Shown: positions 11,730-23,603 of the stretch, one piece after another | How the letters are laid out: the number at the start of each line of letters is the position of its first letter | How positions within the stretch are numbered: position 1 is the stretch's first letter | Assembly: GCA_020055645.1 (NCBI GenBank) | Contig: CM034546.1 | Location: 68,138,001 to 68,202,000 of the forward strand | Source of the DNA: Tomocerus qinae | Taxonomy: Eukaryota > Arthropoda > Collembola > Entomobryomorpha > Tomoceridae | DNA length: 64,000 nt | Direction: 5' to 3' | Program-made: the position numbers and the translations under genes | Notes under the pieces: generated by a model | What the model saw: the letters and a program-made list of their open reading frames with translations, nothing else | Databases searched by the model: none | What the model was told of the DNA's origin: nothing

Positions 11730-13312
11730 TTATTGTGATCACCAGACGTCGGAATTTTATTTATTTAAAAACCCAAAAAATTTACATAAAAATTTACTAA
11801 AGAAAGGGAACAGTTTGCTAAAAATACGGATTTTTTTTTTAAATAAGCTTAAAATCGCAAAAGCGGTTATAAATAATCGACTCAAAATTTTTATTATGTT
11901 GAATTGAAATACTACCTATAAATTCCTACATGTAAAAACTATTTTTGTAAAAGGTTTTGTGACATTTCGGCCTAAACTGGCCAATGTACAGCACGTATCC
12001 ATAGAGTGTACTGAGGGGGCTCGAGTCCCCGCTAAATTTTCAGATACGAATTTTTGTCAAAAATGGTTAAAAATCCAAAATATTTTCGCGCTTCGCGGAA
12101 ATATGTGATACTAACTTCCAACTCTGCCATACAAATTCATATTTTCAGTCGCAACCCACCTTGAGGATCCAGTCCCGGGAATTCCCAGAAATCTCGAGAC
12201 TTCTCGAGACTGGCTGTTACAGTCTCGGGAAATTATTGAAAAATTAAACATTTTATAGAACAATATTTTTCAAAAAACTTGGTTTTGAAAATTTTTACGT
12301 TACAAATTATTAGTATTTTATCGTGAAAGATATTATTAGTAACTCATGTTTCTACTCCCAATATTATTTTAATTTATTATTTGTTAAAACTTTATTGAAA
12401 TATTTAATTACGTTTTAACACATTTTTCCATGTAGAGTTTATTTACTTAGCTAGAGAACTATCTCTAGCTAAATCTCCGTTCTATCAAACGGTAGATTTA
12501 TCTAGCCAGTCAATTGTAAATCTTACAGGGTTACTTTAAGCAAATACAAATGACTCAAAAGCACTGTGAACATTCATAAAGGACCCCTAAATATCCCTTT
12601 TCTTTGAAACCGAAATAATACAGACTGTAGCACGTATTTTAGCTGACATCGATAAGAACAGAACAAACAAAATGACAAGAACAGAATTCTTAAAAGCCAG
12701 AAGAAAGATCACAGTCTTCTCCATCTTAGCTATTAATTTAAATAATATTATTTATTTACGATTTAGTCCTAGAATTGATAATAGCGGGAACATTATATTT
12801 AATCGCATTTACACCAGTAATCACGGGGCTTATCCTGCCCAAATAACATAACAAACATAACTTAATCTACTGATCTAAGATCTAACTACCAAATACTAAA
12901 TACTAACACCCGACGATTAGTATTAGATAATCACTTGTAGCGTATTTAAGATGTGCTTAGTCATGGTTCTGAAATGTCTTTTAGAGTAATACGTCATCAA
13001 AACCAGCTGGATAAGTGATATTTATTTTTTTGTTTTCGGAATAAATTCAAGATTCAAGGTATAAATTGAAAATTATTGCTGTAAGGACAAGTTATATTAT
13101 TGGAATATATATTTTAATCCAAGTTTTGTTGACGGCATTAAAATAAATAAAACATTTAGCCTTTTTAAATAAAAGTTTGAAAATTTTTAGTGCTATTATT
13201 TTTGAAATCCTTAGGGCATGAAACACCGAGATACAAAATATCACGACTCGATCTCAGTTCAGTCTGTAAAAATTTATATAAATAAAATTCCGACTTCTGG
13301 TGATCCCAATAA
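11730..13312. mobile_element. 1.58-kb inverted-repeat element
   Basis: The ends at 11730-11764 and 13278-13312 are inverted copies of about 35 bp with two mismatches (core GATCACCAGA and GTCGGAATTTTATTTAT). No transposase frame is present. Inside lies a CGCG-type MITE fragment (about 12000-12110), and at 12447-12472 a perfect hairpin with 11-bp arms (TTAGCTAGAGA) and a 4-base loop. The target duplication could not be identified. Confidence 0.6.
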
Positions 13313-15039
13313 TATTGTTTTTATAGTTGAAAACCAAATATATAGCATAGCACGTATCATAGCAAATCCAATTTAATTACCTCTAAACCGTCATTTTTAT
13401 TGCTCTTTCTACAATGGAGAATTAAGGGTATTCTCTGGAAACGTTAGGGAATAGGTTTTTAATATAAAAGCAAGAAATTGCGAAGTGTAAAGAGAATGAA
13501 TATTATTCAGGAATTGGAAAAGAGGGTTTGTTTAAAATAGGAATTTTACTGTGGTAGAGTTGATTCTGTTGATATTTTGATGTTCAATAACATCATCATA
13601 ACTATGAGGCTCCAACAATTCATTAAACCTTATCTAGTTAACATAACAGCAATAAACATTTATTGGTATTTATATACATGTACACATATCTCAGGTACTT
13701 TTTTCTATCTGAAGCCCAGAAGTCAATTTCGTTTCATAAACTTGATATGAGTTTAATGATAATTAGGCATGGGTTAGATAAGATAGGTCACAAATTCCTT
13801 TATATTTTTAGGTATAAATAAGCTTGAATCCGAGATGAGAGAATGGATATTTTAACATCAGAACTAAAGTACACTTGACAAAACTCTTGTAAGAACGTTC
13901 ATATCACTTTTTATTTTCCCTAAGGGGCAAGTGATATGGATTCAAAACTTGAAATACAAAAAAATTTATATTATATCACGCAAAATACTTCAAGTGTTTC
14001 GGTTCTTATGACTCTTCTCGTAGAACGCGACCTACTACAATTGTCAGAACAGGAAGAAGTGGTATGTTGCGAGTTATTATTTATTTATTATAATACATAG
14101 TATTAAGTTTAATATTAATTAATTTCGCTGATGCAGAGACTAAAAATGAACCCTTAGAATTTTAGATATCAATACTGACACTGAAAATGGGCATGAAAAG
14201 GCTGCCTTTTTGATAGAAAAAAGACACCTTTTTGTGTCTTTAAGTAGCATTTGCCCTTGGAAATTTTCATTCTATTTAGCCCATGCTTTGGGTAAAAATT
14301 AGTTCCCATTGCTTCACTGACTTTGGCACAATATATCTTAAAAACCTGAGATTGTCCATTATCATACCCGAAGGAGCAATGCGGCTATATTTCGAGTCAT
14401 TTGGGTCAAAGTAGGTCACAAAAACCTTAAAACTGAACTTAAAACGGTCATAGCTTCAGAAAATTTCGAATTGAAACATGGTACGCATGCTTTACTATGT
14501 GTACCTGATCAAGGACGTATTTAGGGGGTGCTAGGGTGACCCCTAAAATATTTTGAAACACACTAGATATTATCGTGTTTTCACTAAACAGAAATATATA
14601 CTTTCAAATTGCGCGAAGCTAATTTTTTTTCCTATAACATCAATTGCATTTATCTTATTTTTGAGAATTTTCGAATCTCTTCTACTTATATCGACTTATA
14701 TCTACTTATGTCGAATACTTTGTTTTTCCCCTCATTGAATCTTAAAATTTGAGATTATCTTATATGGTTACAGAAATGAAAATGTCCCCAGACAGTGCAC
14801 TTGAAACATTTCTCGAAAATAAATAGGCGAAATTTTTGACATATTTTGCGAAATATTTCCAATTTCCTTCAAAAATGAAATATTTGAAAGTAATGAAATT
14901 AATGAAATTTTTGAAATAAATGAAATAATTACAATGCGCATGTGTACAATTACATGCACAATTTATTTATTTGGCGCGAAATTTATTGAGGCTATAAGAC
15001 GTAAGACGTAAGGCTGTAAGAGGATAGAGGCTATTTCCT
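13313..15039. other. intergenic DNA without genes
   Basis: No supportable gene. It contains a small hairpin at 13899-13938 (CATATCACT..AGTGATATG), a CGCG-family fragment near 14515-14740 starting GACGTATTTAGGGGG, and a GAAAT-rich repetitive stretch at 14790-14935. The last resembles 57900-58015 in inverted orientation (both contain AATAAATAGGCGAAATTT on one strand or the other). Confidence 0.45.
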
Positions 15040-15200
15040 GCACCAAACGAAAATTGGAATTAGGCTTATTTGTCCACCAAACAAAAATGGATTTAGGCTT
15101 ATTCCTGTACCAAACAAAAAATGGATATATAATAGGCTTATTCCGGTACCAATCTGAAAGTGGATACAGGCTTTTTCGATCTTTAAGGAACGTTATTACG
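15040..15200. repeat. CCAAACAAAAATGGATTTAGGC repeat family
   Basis: Several consecutive, diverged units built on the phrase CCAAACAAAAATGGATTTAG, with TTCCTGTACC linkers. The block ends GGTACCAATCTGAAAGTGG..CTTTAAGGAACG. The same block forms both arms of the foldback element at 46053-46635 and occurs in part at 8690-8725 and 19690-19770. It is therefore a dispersed element, here with one recognisable end. Confidence 0.7.
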
Positions 15201-15280
15201 AAGTGTCTCCTTTCGCTAATCATGACTAAAGTATAAAGATAATCTGGCGCACGCGCATTGAATAATGAATATTTTAATAG

Positions 15281-15405
15281 TGTACCCCAAAGCAGTTTAC
15301 CCGAAGCCCACTATTAGCAAAGTGTCTTTGTCGGGTAACTTTGTAAGGCACCCGACAATAGCATGTTGCGTGTGCTGGACGTCGGGTAAACTGCTTTGGG
15401 GCACA
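15281..15405. mobile_element. 125-bp palindromic MITE
   Basis: The 24-bp ends (15281-15304 and 15382-15405) are inverted copies with one mismatch (core CCCCAAAGCAGTTTACCCGA). Between them lie two further TCGGGTAA-type motifs. No clear target duplication. As RNA it would form a long hairpin. Confidence 0.75.
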
Positions 15406-17640
15406 TTATTAAATACCTTTGTATGTACGTATGTTTGTGTGTTTGTATGTACACACGAGCAGAGCCCCCAGCCGTGATATTTAGTGGCGGCGGCGGTTGA
15501 TCCCCTATTTTTCATCGGTTGAGCCACCTTAGCCGAGGTATACCGGCGGCGGCTGATAAATATCATTTTTAAAGTATAAACGCGAAGTTTGGACATTAGT
15601 AGTGAAATATTCCTTATGGTTTTACGTATGTTGCATACCAACGCACCATAGATGTAAACATAACCATCCACCATCCATCCGGATGTTTGGATGGGCTGGA
15701 AGGTCAATTACTTTGTCGGTAATGGGCTGGATTGGATGGAGGCAATTTCTTAAATGTTGATGATGGGCTGGGATGGGTACAGTAGCCTGGATGGTCATTA
15801 TAGGCTGGATGGAAAGGAGTTGGTTGTCACATCCTTTGGAGTGAATCGAACAACTCGAATAGCAAACAATAGACCCCATACTATCTAAGAAGCTTATTTT
15901 TACGACTACAAGGTTTGAAATAGCCGACCGTAAGAAATGACACGTTATTTTTTTAATTCGCATTCAAACAAATACAAATAAATGTTCCAATTAAGCAACC
16001 TGTACGTAGATACTTGTTACGAAATATTTTTTTAGCTTCTAAGCTTTGATATCAAGTATGTTTGGTGTGCTGGATGAGAACCAATACCTTCCCATCCAGA
16101 TGTCATGTTGGGTTGGATGGGATGTTTATCAAAAGATATTCATTAATAACCATCAATACCATACCAATAGTATAAAGCTGAGGTGGAATTGCGCAAAAAA
16201 TAAAGGGATGGATGAAATTCGTGTTAGTACGCCGCGCAGGGAATTTATGAAATTTTCTGCGGTTGAAATCTTCGGCCTGTCATTAAATTTCGGGCTAATA
16301 TGCAGTCGCTAGAATATTACATGTTTCAACATTTTTCTAGCACATCTTATGTGCTAGGTTTCACCTAGTCATTTCCATAAAATTCATCAATAATTATATT
16401 TCACCTTTTGGCGGGCTGTTAGCAACTCATTTCGATCAGGCATCGAAACATGGTTGCTGTAGAAATCGGCCAAGACTATTCCCCGCCCCCAAAGTGGGGG
16501 GAGCTAATGTGTTTTCAGCCAATAGAATGCCATGTCCCCGAAGGGGGCGTGGCTAATGGGCGGAGCTAAAGTGTGGAAATTAGCTAGTGGGCGGCGCTTG
16601 AGTTCGATAGTTTAAAGATTCGATGCTTAAAAGTAGTAGGTACTTAAATGTAGGCATGCGGAACTTATAACAATACCCTAATCATAAAGTCCTCCTATGT
16701 GACAAAATTCCTATAAAAGTGCTTAGAGACCAAATTTTACAGATTTTTCTATTACAAGATATTTTAATATTTTAACTGCATTGACTAATTAGACCACCAT
16801 GAATTATGTCATATAGCCAAAATTGAAGGTATATGCTAAACCTCATAAAAATTTGATATTAATGCCAAGCAATGAGACTAAACATTTAAGAACTCCCGTG
16901 TTATTTCTCTGTTGGAGTAACTGTCATTTTATTGGTTAGATAAATGCAGAAAGAGGACCCTTATAAAGTTGGACACATTTTTAGTTTCTAAACAAAATAG
17001 GTTACCAGCGTGGAACTTTCATTTGAAAATTCTAAAAAAACATATTATAGATCTGTAAGAAAATGCCAGCATTATATGCCTCCTAGGTATATTTCATGGA
17101 TACGTGCCATTAATGTTGCCTTTATTGAAAATTCTGGTTATTTTTGGGCACTAGAATTGTTTATAAAGCGAAGCTAATTTGTAAATGTACTCAAAATACC
17201 GTCTGCCTAATATTACAATGTAACATACCAAATTATCATGGCTGCTACAAAGTAACAAGTTAAAGCTGTTATGCAAGTATATCAAAAACTTTCTAATGTA
17301 CACTTTTAACTAGTTGTATTTTACTGGAAATTGTATTTCACTTAATAACAATATGCATTCTATAGGATTTGAATTTGAATATATAGGTATTTGCATCATT
17401 TCAAAATATATTTAATGTACTTCAAGCCGGCTTTAGAATTTTTTCAATTGCTTTGGTTTCATAATTCGACTGAAAACTAATAACTGAGAGGGTTCGGCTC
17501 TTATTCAATGTGCATTTTAATTTTGTACGTTTCAAAAAGCATTGATAAATTGAGAAAAAATTATTTTATTTTTTGGATTATTGGGGTAGGAAGGGCTCAG
17601 CCACTCCAAAATGTATTTATTTATTTATTTTTCCTTTATA
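15406..17640. other. intergenic DNA with GGATGG minisatellite and a GC-box patch
   Basis: 15660-15830 is an irregular GGCTGGATGG minisatellite. Around 16190-16350 a repeat shares TTTCAACATTTTTCTAGCACA with 11240-11275. 16480-16610 is the most GC-rich patch of this stretch, with three GC-box-like motifs (GGGCGTGGC, GGGCGGAGC, GGGCGGCGC) and a CCAAT box (CAGCCAATAG). It could be the promoter region of the LRR gene that follows, but no first exon could be identified between it and 17650. Confidence 0.4.
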
Positions 17641-17650
17641 TTAATTGCAG

Positions 17651-19630
17651 GAGTGCGGAACTACTCATCATGATAGAGTAAAGAGATTGTTTCTTTTAAT
17701 CCTGAAGAAAGATCCAGAAAAAAGCGAAAAAGTTCTCGACTCTCTACGGCGATCAGGAAATGCTCATGTTGCAAAAAAAATAGGGGGACTGGGTACCGTT
17801 GGTTATAAAAGTTCAAAAAGAAGACCAGGTTTCGAAAGTTTAACTCCAAGTGGCTCTGTGGATTCAGCTGTTAAAAGTAACGTCGAAATTGCACCCGTAC
17901 TAATATCATTAGAAGGAACACCAGACAAATACGAAAGTTTTGAGAGGGTAATGACCGAAATTAGCACTAATTTGGAATATTTATCTCTGAAATATGTCTT
18001 GGCAACACCAAAACATCTTTTGAAAACTTTTAAGTTTTGTGAGGATTTGAACAAAATTGTATTTCATAATGTAAGTATAACTGGAATGCTGTCCCGTAAT
18101 GTCCAGTTAAAATGCCTTGAAGATTTTGAGTATATTGATGATGAAGATGCCAATGATATAAAAAACATGGAAATTGACGACCGGCTTCAATTTTTACAAC
18201 AAATTTTGTTTTTTGTCAGTAAGGAAGACTGCTACGACTTAACTCGTTTAAAAATAAATATTACAGTTACAATCGCTGACTATGACTATATTAAAATATC
18301 CGCAACTCAAAACACAAACCCATTTCAACAAATTGAAAGTACAAAAGAAAGTGACATTATCGACAAAGCTTTTGAACAAATAGATTTAGACAGGAGAGAC
18401 TCAATCGAAGAACCACTTTCTGACATCTACGTGTTGAATGATAGATTTGTTGACGAACAAAAATTTTTGGATATGGTAAATAACAATGGCGAGTTTGTTA
18501 ACAGTATTAAAATGAAGGGTATTTCGCTGCAGAAACAGACAATCTTACGTTATTTGGAAAAATGTCCAAATCTTTTCGCTCTTCATGTTGAGGAGTGTAC
18601 CATTGATGGCGAGTTTTCAGTAGACGACAGAGTTAAGCTTGAAGGCTTAAAAGAATTTAATTTGTCAATCAAGGATGAATTAATTGGGAATAATACCAAT
18701 AAAATAGCCCTAAAATTTGAATCTGTTGTCCCACAAATATTTTTTTTCTATAAAATAGACAAAAAATGGACATTAAATGACATCTATGATCAAAAAGTCA
18801 ATATTAGACTTAAAATTAATGCTCAAATTATGATGGATTTAAAAGCTGGAGATGATATAAAGCTGCAATTGAGTTACAGCACACCCGAGATGACAACTGC
18901 TATCACAAATGGTGCCCCTGAAATGGTGAATAGAATATACTTTAATTCTCTTCAATTTCCAAAGCAAATGAAATCTGTCTTGTTCAAGCCTAACTTAACG
19001 CACTTTGTGTTGCGTTATGTATTCATGCAAAACATCTCAGAGTTCATTCGCGATTGCATAAATTTGAAAGTTTTGGTGATCTTTCAGGCAAATTTAGAAC
19101 CAATATTTTTCTCAAGAGACTTGGGAAAGTTGAGAGGTTTGCGAAAGATTAGCTTAAATAACGCAACCGTAAAATTTCCTATTGGTGATGAAAAATGGCC
19201 CGCCTTAGAAGATTTGCACTTGTACCATTGCTATTCCCACAATGCTCCATACAGGGCTAATCAACATTTCCCTGTTTTGAAAAGCTTTACGTATGACGGT
19301 CGGAACTTTAGTAACGCAATTTTGCTAAAAAACCTTCTTAAGCTAGATTCAATTTCATTTATCACACTGTGGCGATTTAATTGGATAGTTGACCAGAGTG
19401 ATTCCATTCTGACTGAAACAACTGACGAAATAAAGAAATTTTTCATGAAACATGTAGAAGTTGGAGTGGACGATAATAAGCGACAATTCTCTTTAGAAAG
19501 AGCAGACAACAGTCTTGGAGACTTTAGAGAACCAAAATGGACCATAGGGTTTATAGAGGAATATAACGGCCCGGAATGGCAAGATAATGAATACAAACAT
19601 TTTGTATTCAGTCAGTTTTTTTCCTCGTAA
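17651..19630 (+). CDS. CARD-like half domain plus leucine-rich-repeat protein, terminal exon
   Basis: One long open exon encoding about 659 residues. It has no ATG near its left end; instead it follows a pyrimidine-rich acceptor (TATTAATTGCAG/GAGTGC), so at least one upstream exon is missing from my annotation. Residues 8-45 (HHDRVKRLFLLILKK, then VLDSLRRSGNAHVAKKI) resemble helices 4-6 of a CARD/death-fold domain, whose first half would lie on the upstream exon. The rest, from about residue 90, is irregular leucine-rich repeat (for example LKVLVIFQANLEPIF, LRGLRKISLNNATVKF, ALEDLHLYHC). CARD plus LRR without a nucleotide-binding domain would suggest an adaptor or receptor in innate immunity or cell death. 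The CARD call is inference from sequence pattern; an F-box-type LRR protein is the main alternative. Stop at 19628-19630. Confidence 0.65.
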   Translation, partial: ECGTTHHDRVKRLFLLILKKDPEKSEKVLDSLRRSGNAHVAKKIGGLGTVGYKSSKRRPGFESLTPSGSVDSAVKSNVEIAPVLISLEGTPDKYESFERVMTEISTNLEYLSLKYVLATPKHLLKTFKFCEDLNKIVFHNVSITGMLSRNVQLKCLEDFEYIDDEDANDIKNMEIDDRLQFLQQILFFVSKEDCYDLTRLKINITVTIADYDYIKISATQNTNPFQQIESTKESDIIDKAFEQIDLDRRDSIEEPLSDIYVLNDRFVDEQKFLDMVNNNGEFVNSIKMKGISLQKQTILRYLEKCPNLFALHVEECTIDGEFSVDDRVKLEGLKEFNLSIKDELIGNNTNKIALKFESVVPQIFFFYKIDKKWTLNDIYDQKVNIRLKINAQIMMDLKAGDDIKLQLSYSTPEMTTAITNGAPEMVNRIYFNSLQFPKQMKSVLFKPNLTHFVLRYVFMQNISEFIRDCINLKVLVIFQANLEPIFFSRDLGKLRGLRKISLNNATVKFPIGDEKWPALEDLHLYHCYSHNAPYRANQHFPVLKSFTYDGRNFSNAILLKNLLKLDSISFITLWRFNWIVDQSDSILTETTDEIKKFFMKHVEVGVDDNKRQFSLERADNSLGDFREPKWTIGFIEEYNGPEWQDNEYKHFVFSQFFSS

Positions 19631-21429
19631 TCATATTCATATTTTCTAAAGACGCCATTTTCATTGTTCCTACAGGGACTGTTAGTGAATTTAGACTATT
19701 TCGTACACCAAACAAAAAATAGATATAGGCTCTTTCATACACAAAACGAAAAGTTGATTGAGGCTAAATGGTTACTTCAGGGACAACATGTATTCCATAA
19801 ATATGCTTCCTGTAGTCGTTTGTAGTAGGTTGGCTTTCTTTTATTTAAAACTTAAATTCTTAGCAAGGTAAATAGTCATATATGTTTTTGTTGACGATAA
19901 TAATTTGGTGGTATCATAATATTATGGTATTTTGCTGTTCGGATATATATATATATATTAATTCAATGTTTGCTAAAAACGTTTTATCTATGATTTAATG
20001 TTACAGAATAATAATCCTACTTCACTAACTTATGTCTACTTAGTACAAGATTTCAAAAACTAATACAATGAATAAATTATTGTTTAATTGTTAGCAAAAT
20101 TGATGATTTAACTTAGGTTCAACGTCTTAAGTAACCAATTTGTAAACACTAAGAATTGTAAATATATAAGTATAATTATAGAAATATTACTAGATAATAA
20201 CAATAAGCTCATTAAAACTGTCGAAGCTGAATTTTAAATACTTCAATACGCTTATCAATATTAACATTAATAGTACTAGCCATTTATTCAAGAATTTTCG
20301 AATGCATTGTATGCTAGATCAGCAATTAGTCAGCTTTTACTTGTAATTGTCAATCAGATTATTATTATTAATGTAGACTCCATTGTAAAATAATCGATAT
20401 ACATGAACTTAAAATATAGTTATAGCTAGCTTATTGCTTAGGAAAAACTTTATAAGATTGTTCGGGAGGTAGTTCAACATTATGGAGTCTTTGTCAGAGA
20501 CATGCCATTTTTAACTGAATAAACTTTTCTCAAAAGATTATGTGGAACGCTACCTGAATTATTTAAATCTATGGCATACTCGTTTACACATACGATACCT
20601 ATTCTGTAGTATCTACGGACTACGGATGATTCACCCCTAAATTGTCAACACTAAAATCCCATATATGCCTATAATGTCAATATTTCACATAAATACATCC
20701 TGTACAAAGTCTGGCACTAGATTTATGTAGCAGCATAACACTTATCGTCGCTTAAGGTATCAAATACGCAATATGCAGCTTAACAGCTGTCACCGAAAAT
20801 CCGCAATATGCAATTTCAGGCTGGTACCGAAAATTTGCTGCATAGCCTAGCCTGTGCAGGCTAGGTTATGCATATTAAAATAATTAAATAATTATGCAAA
20901 ATAGTATGTTAAATCAATAATGTATAATATTATAGTCTCATGACATCTGTTTCCATTTCCAAAATCCATTTCGTCAAAAAGCTAAATGTCTATTAACTTT
21001 TATAATGTCATAATGTATACAAGTAGACAATATGTTAAAGAAGCTAGGGTCTTAACATACTATAGTGAACCTTGTTTCTAACTAAATGATAAAGATCCTC
21101 CTGGAGTTTAATTAAATAATGATAAATAGGATAACAGATTTACTCGACTGCATTAGGAAACGCCAGATAAACCGCGTTTGCATGGCCAGGGCAAACTATT
21201 TTATTATGGCCTGCTGAAATACTCGTGGGAGCTAGGTTCCTCCCTTAGCTGGGTTCACTAGTGTAGCTATAAAATTAGAAATAAAAACTCATTTATCTTA
21301 CTAGAAGAAGCAAACGTAGTGACTATGAATGAAAGAAGATTTTCACTTTCAATAGCACTAAATCGGTTTTAATTCTATATTGATATTGTAAGTGCATGAG
21401 CTTGGTTGCTTTTAACATAATTTTTAAAC
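19631..21429. other. intergenic DNA, no gene seen
   Basis: AT-rich. It contains a copy of the CCAAACAAAA repeat (19690-19770), a short (AT)n tract near 19946-19959 and a strong hairpin at 20840-20871 (arms GCATAGCCTAGCCT and AGGCTAGGTTATGC, loop GTGC, one mismatch). The hairpin is preceded by two copies of ACCGAAAAT. From about 21430 the sequence joins the duplicated 3' flank shared with copy C (25110-25375). Confidence 0.5.
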
Positions 21430-21666
21430 ACGTCGAAAGTGAAACTTTTTCAGGTAATTTGATTAAATTATTTTATGCATGTTTTAACGGTCTTATTAAT
21501 ATTTAGACATAAATAAAACATGTGTTTAAATGGGTTTCTTTCTTTAGTAGTGGGAATTTGAAATAAAGCCGATTGAAGCTTAAACCTTTACCAGCAGATG
21601 TTTTAAATTATACACTACGAACTATTTTTAATGTCTTCCATTTCCATCCTCATTTAATTAAAGATA

Positions 21667-22138
21667 CCGTAATAATCGATATAATTCTGCGCATCGAAAT
21701 AATTCCGCCTACGCGGAATTATGATTTTACTTCGCGTTTTTAGTCGTTATTGGTAATAGTTCCGCGTACCTACATCTGTGTATGTTTGTTAATGTAGATA
21801 AAATGCATGTAAATTTATATAAGAGATGCAAATGTAGATAAAAGGCACGTAAACTTAGATAGATAAATGGATGCGCACTAAAGAAGTACGAACATTGCCT
21901 TGAGAGTTCTATTGTTCTAGGTGTCAGGCGTAATGGTAGTTTAGTTGCAGTCTGCAATCACTCTGAAATGGCAAAAACAGAGAAGGAAAGTATATTTTAT
22001 ACCCCCATTACATACGTGTCAAGAAATTTGGGTTTTAAAATCAAAGCTAATAAATTATGTGAATGGAAATCAGGACAATTTATTTACGGCCTTCAAACCA
22101 ACCAATACTTCCGCGCTGAATTATTTCGATTATTACGG
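21667..22138. mobile_element. 472-bp TA-flanked MITE downstream of copy B
   Basis: Terminal inverted repeats of about 26 bp with two mismatches (CCGTAATAATCGATATAATT on the left), flanked by TA at 21665-21666 and 22139-22140. The corresponding places 3' of copies A and C are empty (AAAGATAATTATTAATATCC uninterrupted). This is a mariner-like non-autonomous element. The interior has no meaningful coding region; its small open frames are incidental. Confidence 0.85.
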
Positions 22139-22164
22139 TAGTTATTAATATCCAATATTATGGC

Positions 22165-23603
22165 TCAAATGTCACTAAATCCTTCTCTACAATATCCAAA
22201 TTGCGTAGGTAGAACACCCAATAGATAGGCGACATTGAAAACAGTGAAAAATAGGGGAAATAGGATTCTGGAGCACATGTCAATGCGAACGGGTGTGATG
22301 CACCAGTATATTTTGTCCAGTTTTAAGGTTTCTACATCTCCAATGGAACTTTCTTCTACAGCATCACCGAATTTGTCTTCCTGATAAACACAGTAAAATA
22401 AAGACAATCTGTAAATTCTTGCACCAAATTTGATTTTAGTTTTATTGATAGTATTGCCTCGAATATGTCAATTATACCTGTTGGTATTTCTCGTTTTCCA
22501 CGTCAGCACCAGAATCCGCACATTTTTTGGTTGACAGTTTTGGACTGCTTTGCTATGTACGCATCTTTACGAATCTGTATTCTTTTTTTCATGTAGCCAA
22601 CGCATGTGTTTTCCAATAATGAAGCAAAAATCATTACGAAACAGGTTGCAAGATAAATGTCGATTGCTTTGACATAGGAAATCTTAGGGAGAGTTGCATT
22701 AACAGAAGACATTAGTGTAGCCATTGTCAAAACAGAAGTGACTCCATGGGCAATTCGTGCAGTTGCTGAACTCCGATTAATCCAGAAAGAAATCCAGGAA
22801 ATGACGACACTCATTGCTGCAGGAATGTAGAATTGAATGATAAAGTAGCCTGTGGATCGAGCAAATTGGATTTCACAAGCCAATCGAGAATATTTTACAT
22901 AACCATAACTTGTATTCCAACTCCGCGCCCTGTGGCCAACTACTTTTAACTGGGGCAGAGAAGCTTCTTGAGATATTCCGACAGAAAAATTTCCATTAGC
23001 CCACTGGTAGCAAATATCACTTGCTGTGTAACCGAAACTTTCAATTTCAAGAGTACATACTTGTTTATCCATTGGAAAATAATGAAGGTCCATTGGACAA
23101 GATGCAGTTACTGTTAACCGACTCACCCTTCGGACTTCGCCTGCCGAAGAAACGCGAACAATTTCGTTGAAAGTCGTCGCTTCGTGGAAAAAAGACTTTT
23201 TCTCGTTCAAAAAAAACGTGTCTGGCAGCCACAATACCTTTGAGAATTCTGAATCGAGTGAAATGGTATTCACTCCGGGTGGCTCTGTAAATGTGAGTCT
23301 TGGATCCTGCCACGATTGACCAAAATAAAAATCCATTGTGAAATCCATATCTGTATCAGAGACGGAGGAAATGCTCAGCACATACATCCACACATCAATT
23401 ACAGTTGGTTCTATTCCGAAATTAGGCCGAACATGTTTGTCGTAATCCTTAAGAATGTTTTTCAAAATTTTCGTGATCTCATGCCCCGGGTCCATGGGAT
23501 TTGACTGATTTGAAACTTCTTTGGCGGCTAACTGTTTGACTACTAATATCAGAAACACAAAAACTGCCGAGTACGTAAATGCAGTCATGATTTTATTCTG
23601 CAC
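22165..23603 (-). pseudogene. Cys-loop anion channel copy B, two frame lesions
   Basis: Same two-exon plan as copy C: exon 1 23603-22478, donor CAACAG/GTATAA; exon 2 begins at 22380 after TTTATCAG. Signal peptide, Cys-loop ([15 protein letters not shown]), M1, M2 and M3 are all present and open. Exon 1 is 1,126 nt against 1,125 in copy C. The extra base lies in the M3-M4 loop (AGAATCCGC against AGAGTCGC on the plus strand) and leads to a stop three codons later. Exon 2 has an independent net 4-base gain within M4. Both lesions remove the normal C-terminus, so a functional channel is unlikely. The amino-terminal 360 residues show no other damage, so inactivation may be fairly young. Two separate lesions make a sequencing slip less likely. 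Confidence 0.8.

Noticed and set aside
14198-14260. AAAGACAC..GTGTCTTT hairpin with T-run as a terminator
   Set aside because: Rho-independent terminators do not apply in this eukaryotic context; it is an incidental short hairpin.
21945-22148. 67-codon plus-strand frame
   Set aside because: It lies within and across the end of the TA-flanked MITE 21667-22138 and has no coding features.
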